22,520 nucleotides of DNA from an uncultured Blastocatellia bacterium (GTDB lineage Bacteria; Acidobacteriota; Blastocatellia; Pyrinomonadales; Pyrinomonadaceae): contig CAMLLD010000091.1 in assembly GCA_946480785.1 (NCBI GenBank), positions 1 through 22,520 of the forward strand, in the 5' to 3' direction. Each line of letters begins with the position of its first letter. The stretch's first letter is position 1. The position numbers were made by a program, and so were the translations under genes. Positions 6,972 through 12,597 of this stretch are shown here, in pieces. The notes under the pieces are model-generated. The model worked only from the letters and a program-made list of their open reading frames with translations. It was not told where the DNA came from and made no database searches.

Positions 6972-7568
6972 CTAACTTTTCCACGGACGTTGTCTCTTCA
7001 AGAATCGGTAATGTTTATTCAGAAATCGTGATTGATCACTTGTGCCGTCCCGCTCCCGAAGAAATGTAATTGACCTCTTATACTCACTCGGTAAGCAGCC
7101 GACCCATTTCTTGAACTGCCGGTCGAACGTGGTCGCGCTATTAAACCCGCAGCGACTGTAGGCTTCAGTCAGCGTGTAGTCCTTCTCGAGAAGCAATTCC
7201 AGGCATTTCTCGACACGATAGCGAGACAGCAGGCAATGGAAAGTTGTGCCAGCAAAGCGGTGGAGAAGGAGGTTCAGATGATCTGGGCTGACGCCGCTCT
7301 GTCTGGCTGCGTCAGTGAGGCGAATATCGGGGTCAGCGTAATCTCTTTCGACGAATGTCCAAAGTCGCTCCAGCGTCCGAGAATAGACACTCCTTCGTCT
7401 GACTTCCGCAAGCGAAGGTACATTAGAGAGAAGCGAATGATATGGCAAAAGGTGAGAGAGAGCGCTTTCCCCGCCCATGAGGTGACAACCTTTCGTGAGG
7501 ACGTTACGACACGGAGCGCGTTTTGCCATGTCGCTGAACGGCCACTGACGATACTTCTCCGTGTACAT
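6972..7568 (-). CDS. AraC-family transcriptional regulator (DNA-binding domain only)
   Basis: The C-terminal 105 residues form an AraC/XylS DNA-binding domain with two helix-turn-helix units. The first is IRLTDAARQSGVSPDHLNLLLHRF. The second is YTLTEAYSRCGFNSATTFDRQFKKWVGCLPSEYKRS, which ends with the usual conserved stretch. Only about 65 residues precede it, with no recognisable ligand-binding domain, and a basic tail of about 30 residues follows. The start is uncertain. I chose the ATG at 7568; a TTG at 7583 extends the frame by five codons, and neither has a ribosome site. It could regulate the cluster or just the adjacent secreted protein; the sequence does not decide. Confidence 0.8.
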   Translation of the reverse strand: MYTEKYRQWPFSDMAKRAPCRNVLTKGCHLMGGESALSHLLPYHSLLSNVPSLAEVRRRSVYSRTLERLWTFVERDYADPDIRLTDAARQSGVSPDHLNLLLHRFAGTTFHCLLSRYRVEKCLELLLEKDYTLTEAYSRCGFNSATTFDRQFKKWVGCLPSEYKRSITFLRERDGTSDQSRFLNKHYRFLKRQRPWKS

Positions 7569-7663
7569 GGCAGCGTAAAGCAACCGACGAATACACGGCG
7601 TCGCTCAGAGTAACGCCGGTTCTGAGGTTCAAGGTTGCGGGCTGGTTACAAAAAGATTTCGAC

Positions 7664-7825
7664 CTAAGAAGATTCTGATCGGGTCATTAGATTTGAACGC
7701 GGCTGTAGGCAGACGTCCCACGCATCTGCAGTCCATCGCGCCACGTGCTTAGGACCACTGGGCTCAAAACGGATCTCGATCGACCACCAAACAGTTGGCC
7801 TGCGGGTGTCGTCTAACGTCCTCAC
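7664..7825 (-). CDS. Possible 53-residue ORF, unknown or gene remnant
   Basis: A GTG-initiated frame ends in TAG at 7664. The translation is protein-like in its middle (TVWWSIEIRFEPSGPKHVA, then RWTADAWDV), with four Trp in 53 residues. There is no Shine-Dalgarno, and a stop lies three codons upstream of the GTG. It matches no family I know. It could be a small protein cotranscribed with the AraC-type gene, a remnant, or chance. Confidence 0.25.
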   Translation of the reverse strand: MRTLDDTRRPTVWWSIEIRFEPSGPKHVARWTADAWDVCLQPRSNLMTRSESS

Positions 7826-7864
7826 TTGTTTCTAGATCTGTTTCCGATAGAAAACACTCGGCAA

Positions 7865-7876
7865 AGAGAATTCTCT
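7865..7876. promoter_or_regulatory. Perfect 12-bp palindrome, possible operator
   Basis: AGAGAATTCTCT is perfectly self-complementary and lies 36-47 bp upstream of the possible -10 box for the gene at 7960. Its position would suit a dimeric regulator, but a single 12-bp palindrome can occur by chance. Confidence 0.25.
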
Positions 7877-7923
7877 ATTTCATTCAGATCCGAGTCGTGC
7901 GTTGTTGTTGGTATAGACCTTGC

Positions 7924-7954
7924 TCCTCCTCGTAATGATTTTCTGCGAGGAGGA
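7924..7954 (+). promoter_or_regulatory. Hairpin sequestering the Shine-Dalgarno of the 7960 gene
   Basis: TCCTCCTCG (7924-7932) pairs perfectly over 9 bp with CGAGGAGGA (7946-7954), leaving a 13-nt loop. The 3' arm contains the full AGGAGG ribosome site (7948-7953), 6 nt before the ATG at 7960. If TATAGA at 7912-7917 is the -10 box, the transcript would begin almost at the first base of the stem. This geometry would block ribosome entry until the helix is opened and also protect the 5' end. Confidence 0.65.
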
Positions 7955-7959
7955 TTGAA

Positions 7960-8433
7960 ATGGCACTCGACTTCACAGTAGTTATCACCGTGCGACAAAG
8001 GTTTGGCGATACTGAGGCGGACGACGTAGGTCTGGAAACGGATGCGCCGTTTGTCGGTTCGCAGAAGGATTTTGAGTTTCACTGTCCGAACGTGGATTCC
8101 CGGCAGCAAGCCATTCTCCTGTTTCAGTGTATGGGGGCAAATGCTCAGCAGAGCCTGGAGATCAACGGTCAGCAAATCTTCGGGGGCATCCCACCCGCGA
8201 TCGAGTTCGTAACGGGACCAAATCAAATTCGTATCCGTGCGGAGTGGAACGGAAACGTGATGCTCATACATCCGGGAGTCCTGCGCGAAGACAATGTGCT
8301 GCGGATTCGTGCCGGCGAGCTCGGCGATGGCAACATCGACAACTTCATCATCGATAATTTAGTCGTGGTATTCAAAACACGGCCCGGTCTCAACCCCGGC
8401 GCTCAGCCGGCGGGCGACCTTTCACCTCGCTAA
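7960..8433 (+). CDS. Hypothetical beta-rich protein
   Basis: This 157-residue protein has no signal peptide and no membrane segment. Alternating hydrophobic strands (FTVVITVRQRF, QAILLFQCMG, NQIRIRAEW, NVLRIRAGE, FIIDNLVVVFKT) suggest a beta-sandwich or jelly-roll fold, with a Pro/Gly-rich tail. I do not recognise the family with confidence. The start is set by a very strong AGGAGG 6 nt upstream, which is itself folded into a hairpin. The opposite strand carries a 149-codon frame starting at 8271, rejected because it has no ribosome site. It ends 28 bp from the convergent desaturase gene with no terminator between. A role in the NRPS pathway is not indicated. Confidence 0.75.
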   Translation: MALDFTVVITVRQRFGDTEADDVGLETDAPFVGSQKDFEFHCPNVDSRQQAILLFQCMGANAQQSLEINGQQIFGGIPPAIEFVTGPNQIRIRAEWNGNVMLIHPGVLREDNVLRIRAGELGDGNIDNFIIDNLVVVFKTRPGLNPGAQPAGDLSPR

Positions 8434-8461
8434 CTCGACTCCGTAACAACGCCCTGCCGCA

Positions 8462-9238
8462 TTATCGCGAGAGGTTGCTGAGTGAATCATGATATTGCGG
8501 CAGGAGACTCCAGTGCAGGCTCGGTCGCAGGTGATGGGCCACATGGTAGCCCACGTTGAAACTGAGTTTCGTGTAGTAGAAGTTCAGGAAGTTGTTGGCT
8601 GAGTTGTAAGGGTTCGTCATTTCGCAACCCTGGTGATGATCGTAATTGTTGTTTGCCATGCCGTAGAGCATCACGAGCCAGGGAACGACGAAGAAGATTA
8701 AGAATCCCGCGGGGTTGAGCCAAAAGAGAAAACCGATCATCGGCATCACGACGAGCATCGAGATGACGAATCCTCTCGTCGGCCTTGAACGAGGCGCGCG
8801 CAGAAACCAGAGAATGCATTCCCCGTGAGCAAGCACGGGAAATGACGCCATGTAGTAGGCCCTTCCTATCGGCCGATCGGGAAAGCGTGTGCCGCTGAAT
8901 CCGAAAAGGCTGGACCAATCCTTCCCCGTCGCATCGAACCGGTTGTTATACCGATGATGATTAGATACGTGGTGTAGTTTGTAAGAATCAAACGGCACGC
9001 CTCCGGAGAGGTGGCACAGCCAGCCGAGGAAAGCATTCAACGCCGCGTTGCGAAAGATCGAGAGATGCATGTGGTTGTGCTCGATCAGATTCACGCTGCG
9101 GACCAGCAGTAGTATGGGAATAACGAGGTACCAGGGCCAGTGACGATAGAGAGCCAGCAGTTGAAGCGTCAAAGTGCAGACGACTATCGCGACAGAAATG
9201 ACGTCGATGGGATAACGCATGAGGCGAGAGAGTTTCAT
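8462..9238 (-). CDS. Membrane fatty-acid desaturase-family protein
   Basis: This 258-residue integral membrane protein has the three histidine clusters of the di-iron desaturase/hydroxylase superfamily: HNHMH (54-58), HHVSNHH (89-95) and HVAHH (232-236), plus a further HH at 201-202. Hydrophobic segments near 12-30, 36-52, 65-80, 157-175 and 177-197 would place the His boxes on the cytoplasmic face. Family members insert double bonds or hydroxyls into acyl chains or other lipophilic substrates. It is at the short end for the family, but no motif is missing. It has its own promoter and inverted repeat, and a terminator at 9331-9371 separates it from the PKS. It could modify a lipid tail of the NRPS product or serve membrane lipids; context alone cannot decide. 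Confidence 0.9.
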   Translation of the reverse strand: MKLSRLMRYPIDVISVAIVVCTLTLQLLALYRHWPWYLVIPILLLVRSVNLIEHNHMHLSIFRNAALNAFLGWLCHLSGGVPFDSYKLHHVSNHHRYNNRFDATGKDWSSLFGFSGTRFPDRPIGRAYYMASFPVLAHGECILWFLRAPRSRPTRGFVISMLVVMPMIGFLFWLNPAGFLIFFVVPWLVMLYGMANNNYDHHQGCEMTNPYNSANNFLNFYYTKLSFNVGYHVAHHLRPSLHWSLLPQYHDSLSNLSR

Positions 9239-9278
9239 GAGCCGGTAACGTATAACTCACCGGCTCAAATGTAATCAA
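9238..9278 (-). promoter_or_regulatory. Desaturase promoter inside an inverted repeat reaching the start codon
   Basis: On the minus strand TTGATT (9278-9273), an 18-bp spacer and TATACG (9254-9249) form a plausible sigma70 promoter. A perfect 9-bp inverted repeat, TGAGCCGGT (9238-9246 on the plus strand) and ACCGGCTCA (9259-9267), flanks the -10 box with a 12-bp centre. The last base of the inner arm is the A of the ATG. Transcription would start within a few bases of the ATG, so the mRNA may be leaderless, and no Shine-Dalgarno is present. The repeat suits an operator for a dimeric repressor. Confidence 0.5.
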
Positions 9279-9330
9279 GGTTTTTGGGAAACACTGAAGT
9301 TACGATTGAAGCTACATTACGAGTTGACAC

Positions 9331-9371
9331 AAAAAAACCCGCTGCAGGAGGCCAGAGTCTCGTGCAGCGGG
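9331..9371 (-). terminator. Intrinsic terminator, probable end of the NRPS-PKS transcript
   Basis: Read on the minus strand, CCCGCTGCA (9371-9363) pairs perfectly with TGCAGCGGG (9346-9338), with a further GAG/CTC inside, followed directly by seven Ts (9337-9331). The only minus-strand gene upstream is the PKS ending at 9946, so the transcript would carry a 3' extension of about 600 nt antisense to the whole DUF4440 gene. Confidence 0.85.
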
Positions 9372-9388
9372 ACGCAGAAATATCCTGT

Positions 9389-9423
9389 TGGACCATGAGA
9401 AAGAGCCTCTCAAACATGGTCCA
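9389..9423. repeat. 9-bp inverted repeat upstream of the DUF4440 gene
   Basis: TGGACCATG (9389-9397) and CATGGTCCA (9415-9423) are perfect inverted copies around 17 nt that contain a small GAG-CCT-CTC hairpin. No T run follows on either strand. It lies 21 bp upstream of the -35 box at 9444 and 18 bp from the terminator stem. It may be an operator or an RNA hairpin in the 3' extension of the PKS transcript. Confidence 0.5.
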
Positions 9424-9443
9424 TTAGTGCCAGTAAATCTCTA

Positions 9444-9472
9444 TTGACTCTGAAAAAGATTTGGACTAAAAG
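9444..9472 (+). promoter_or_regulatory. Promoter of the DUF4440 gene
   Basis: TTGACT (9444-9449), a 17-bp spacer and TAAAAG (9467-9472) lie 32 bp before the ATG. AGGA at 9493-9496 provides a ribosome site 8 nt from the start. Confidence 0.55.
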
Positions 9473-9504
9473 TAGGCCATCAAATCTGCTTCAGGATCAC
9501 TCTT

Positions 9505-9963
9505 ATGAAATACTTCTCACTCTCGCTCTTGCTCGTTACGTTACTTACAACTGCGACGTTTTCGAAGGCGCAGGCGCCGGCAAATAACAGCGGCGATGCG
9601 ACGCCGCCGGCCATCATGCAGTTGGAGAATAGTTTTAATGACGCGATGGTCAAGGCTGATACCGCGGCGCTCGAAAAGCTCCTCGCCGACGAATGGTTCG
9701 TTAACTTAGATGCCAGTCTGATCACGAAGGCGCAGTATCTTGATTGGCTCAAGTCGAACGGTGGTCCATACGCCTCGATCAAGGATAGCGACGTCAATGT
9801 CGCCGTTCACGATAACGCGATCGTGGTAACGGGAATCTCGACGAGAGCGCCTAAGCAAGGCCAGCAAGCAACGGTTGTTCGCTTCACGCGAATCTATGCC
9901 AGGAATGCGGACGGCTGGAAACTCGTGGCTATGCACCTCACCAGATCAACCGGCATTAAGTGA
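9505..9963 (+). CDS. Secreted DUF4440/NTF2-like protein
   Basis: This 152-residue protein starts with a Sec signal peptide (MKYFSLSLLLVTLLTTATFSKAQA, cleavage likely after AQA near residue 24). Residues 35-147 then match the DUF4440/SnoaL-like cone fold: IMQLENSFNDAMVKADTAALEKLLADEWFV, ending in VVRFTRIYARNADGWKLVAMHLTR. Proteins of this kind bind small hydrophobic molecules or act as isomerases, but most are uncharacterised and commonly exported. It has its own promoter and ribosome site. Its last 18 bp overlap the 3' end of the convergent PKS gene, and the probable PKS terminator lies beyond its promoter, so PKS transcription would run antisense across it. It may be a passenger gene. Confidence 0.85.
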   Translation: MKYFSLSLLLVTLLTTATFSKAQAPANNSGDATPPAIMQLENSFNDAMVKADTAALEKLLADEWFVNLDASLITKAQYLDWLKSNGGPYASIKDSDVNVAVHDNAIVVTGISTRAPKQGQQATVVRFTRIYARNADGWKLVAMHLTRSTGIK

Positions 9964-12597
9964 CGTAATCAGGTCGTCGAGTTCCTGCTGGTTCAATTCC
10001 GCCTCGGGAAAGTCAGAAGGTGAGTAACTTATTTCCTGTGCGCTCCGGCAGTGATTTATTAACGCCCGCAACTCTTCAATAAACGCTTCCGCCAACCTGC
10101 CGATCGTTTCACGCCGATGCAGACTTTGGCTGTAAGTCAAACTAACCTGAAGTTGCCCGCCCGTAACACGAGCTTCCAAATCCAGCAGATGACTGCGTCG
10201 TTGCTGCGGACTCTGCGCCGGTCCGCTTGACTCTTTTGCCAATCTAATCGGAGCTGAGGCAGAGAGTTCCTGATCGAACTGGCCTAAATACAAAAAGCCA
10301 ATTTCCGGTTGCAGTGCCTGATCCGCTGGAATACCGTCATTGCTGAGAAAGCGCAGTAATCCGTAACTAAAACCGTTCTGTGGAATTCGGCGCAACTGTT
10401 CCTTGACTGACTTTATGGCTACCGCGAGATCGTTACCCGCCAATTCAATAACGACAGGAAAAGCGGACGTGAACCAACCGACCGTGCGCGATAAATCCAG
10501 GTCGTTCGCGATAACTTCCCGGCCGTGACTCTCCACGTCCACTAACAGTGCGCGTTCACCAGTCCATTTTCTTACAGCCTGGGCCAACGCAGTGAGCAGA
10601 GCGTCATTGATCTGCGTGCGATAAACGGAGGGAACTTCCTGCAGCAGGCCCGTAGTCTCCGCGACGCTCAACGAAACCGACAAGGAATCGGCCGTGGCGA
10701 CAGTGTTCAAGCCATTAGCGAAATCCACGGGCAAACGGCGCACGGTTCTGCGCGACTGTTCCAACCAGTACGGCAGATCCGCTTTCATCACTTCGGACTG
10801 GGCCAACTCTGTGAGCCGTTTCGCCCATTGTTGATAAGACGTTGTCTTCGTGGGTAACGCTACTGTTTGATTCGCGCTGAGCTGCCCGTAGGCAGTTACG
10901 AAATCTTCCAACAGAATTCGCCACGACACGACGTCCGTCAACAGATGGTGAATGACAATTAGCAAACGGCTCACGTTTCCGGGAGCAGTAGAAAATCCAA
11001 CGACACGCAATAATGGACCGGCCGAAAGATTGAGAGTGGTCTGTGCCTGCGCGCATTCCGATTCGATCGCCTGCAAACGTTCCCGTTCGGTAAGGCTCGA
11101 GAGATCGATCCAGGCGATCGGTAATTTCTCGTTTAACTCATCGCAATACTGCGCCCATCCCTGATCCGAATAGTTGAAGCGGGCGCGGAGTGCATCATGA
11201 TGCACAAGCAGATGTTTTATGACCGCTTCGATCACTGCCGGCTGTCCGCCATTCGGTAACTCGAGCAACACCGCCTGGTTCCAATGATGCTGGGCGGTGA
11301 ACTCCTGTTCGAAAAACCATTTTTGAATCGGAGTGAGCGGCACCTCGCCGGTAACTGTTCCCTGCTCCGTCTGCACCACATCGTTCGTGCCGGCCAGGGC
11401 GGCGAGTTCGGCAATTGTCTGATGTTTGAAGATGTCGTTGGGCGCCAAGCGCAGGCCGGCGTGGTTCGCTCGCGCTACGATTCGCAAACTCAATATCGAG
11501 TCCCCGCCGAGTGCAAAAAAGTTGTCGTGAATGCCGACACTCTCTATGCCGAGCAAGTCTTGCCACAGACCGGCGATTAGCTGTTCAGTCTCAGTTTCCG
11601 GCGCCACGAAAGCGTCTTTCAAACGAGGTCGTTTATGACCAGCGTGCATTGCACTCTTCGGCGCAACGGCTGGCTGCGTTGCTTGTTTGCTCTCGGCGAG
11701 GAGTGTTTCAAGAGACTGAGGCGCAACGATGATTTGCGGCAGGCTCGTCTCCAACGCACGACAAAAAGCTTCGACGCCTTCCGCGGCTGACATGCCACTG
11801 CCGAGTAATTCCTGCGGATTAAGATTATGCTCGCGAGCATAATCCACTGACATTCCGACCTCGCTCCAGCCGCCCCAATTTATCGACTGCACCAGCGTCC
11901 CACTGGTCAAACTTTCATGCCGCGCAAAAGCATCCTGAAACGCGTTGGCCGCGCAATAGTCGCTGTGTCCGACTCCGCCTTGTAGCGAGCGAATGGACGA
12001 ACAGAGCACAAAGAAATCAAGTGGCTGGTCGCGCAAAAGTTCGGCGAGGACGAGCGTACCCTCAACTTTTGGCGCGAGCACCCTGGCCGCAGCCTCAGGC
12101 GATTTGAGCTGCATAAGGCCGTCGCCGGGAACACCCGCGGCATGGACCACGCCATGAATTTTGCCAAAACTTTGATAAGCCCTTTCGAGCACTTGCCGCA
12201 GTTCTACCGCATTTGTGACGTCGGCATTACCGATAAGAAGCTCGACGCCCGAACTCAAGAGTCTTTTTGCTCTTCTTATCCGGACACTGATCTGATCGTG
12301 CTCAGAGTGGGTCGCTAACCAGTCTTCCCATTCGTCCTGCTCTGGAAGAACAGTGCGGCCGATCAAGACCACTTTCGCGCTCACCGCGCGCGCCAGGTAT
12401 TCGGCAATCTCGAGACCAATGCCGCCGAGTCCACCAGTGACGATATAAACGCCACCTTCTCGAAGCCGACGGGAAGTCTTTTTTAGTTCGGGCAAGCGCA
12501 GCGGAGTAAAAGTCTGGGTCCAACGGCGATTACCACGGTAGGCGATCACCGCGTCGTCAGATGCAACGGTGGCCTCTGCGATCAGGCGGGCAAGCAA
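9946..12597 (-). CDS. PKS second part: KR catalytic half, PCP, epimerization domain
   Basis: This 883-residue frame continues the PKS of 12582-15902 after a -1 frame change; its nominal TTG start at 12597 has no ribosome site and lies mid-domain. Residues 45-300 are the catalytic half of a ketoreductase (VTGGLGGIG at 53-61, Ser201, Tyr214 in SDYCAAN, Asn218). It lacks the A-type Trp and keeps the last Asp of the LDD region, so it is probably B-type. Residues 335-402 are a carrier with the PCP-like FFALGGDSIL (Ser367). Residues 415-850 are an epimerization domain: HHLLTDVVSW (550-559), ESHGRE (689-694), TVGWFTSAFPV (705-715) and FSYGLLRFL (743-751). The tail YSPSDFPEAELNQQELDD resembles donor docking ends of NRPS subunits that pass on to a partner. 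No thioesterase or reductase release domain follows. An E domain after a malonyl-extending PKS module has no obvious stereocentre to act on. Confidence 0.88.
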   Translation of the reverse strand: MLARLIAEATVASDDAVIAYRGNRRWTQTFTPLRLPELKKTSRRLREGGVYIVTGGLGGIGLEIAEYLARAVSAKVVLIGRTVLPEQDEWEDWLATHSEHDQISVRIRRAKRLLSSGVELLIGNADVTNAVELRQVLERAYQSFGKIHGVVHAAGVPGDGLMQLKSPEAAARVLAPKVEGTLVLAELLRDQPLDFFVLCSSIRSLQGGVGHSDYCAANAFQDAFARHESLTSGTLVQSINWGGWSEVGMSVDYAREHNLNPQELLGSGMSAAEGVEAFCRALETSLPQIIVAPQSLETLLAESKQATQPAVAPKSAMHAGHKRPRLKDAFVAPETETEQLIAGLWQDLLGIESVGIHDNFFALGGDSILSLRIVARANHAGLRLAPNDIFKHQTIAELAALAGTNDVVQTEQGTVTGEVPLTPIQKWFFEQEFTAQHHWNQAVLLELPNGGQPAVIEAVIKHLLVHHDALRARFNYSDQGWAQYCDELNEKLPIAWIDLSSLTERERLQAIESECAQAQTTLNLSAGPLLRVVGFSTAPGNVSRLLIVIHHLLTDVVSWRILLEDFVTAYGQLSANQTVALPTKTTSYQQWAKRLTELAQSEVMKADLPYWLEQSRRTVRRLPVDFANGLNTVATADSLSVSLSVAETTGLLQEVPSVYRTQINDALLTALAQAVRKWTGERALLVDVESHGREVIANDLDLSRTVGWFTSAFPVVIELAGNDLAVAIKSVKEQLRRIPQNGFSYGLLRFLSNDGIPADQALQPEIGFLYLGQFDQELSASAPIRLAKESSGPAQSPQQRRSHLLDLEARVTGGQLQVSLTYSQSLHRRETIGRLAEAFIEELRALINHCRSAQEISYSPSDFPEAELNQQELDDLITSLNAG

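Larger units (their letters stand above)
7584..7959. other. Non-coding gap between AraC-type gene and the 7960 gene
   Basis: This 376-bp gap separates two divergently transcribed genes. It holds a possible 53-codon minus-strand frame (7664-7825), a perfect 12-bp palindrome AGAGAATTCTCT (7865-7876), a possible plus-strand -10 box TATAGA (7912-7917), and the RBS hairpin at 7924-7954. No RNA gene or terminator is apparent. Confidence 0.5.

Noticed and set aside
6887..7069. 60-codon plus-strand frame between the secreted protein and AraC-type genes
   Set aside because: It overlaps the AraC-type 3' end, has no ribosome site, and its translation resembles no protein.
7822..8271. 149-codon minus-strand frame opposite the 7960 gene
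   Set aside because: No ribosome site, and the plus-strand frame has a consensus Shine-Dalgarno and a coherent beta-strand pattern.
9946..12597. The second PKS frame as an independent gene starting at TTG 12597
   Set aside because: The start is mid-KR with no ribosome site, and the missing KR half is in the frame immediately upstream; treated as one split protein.
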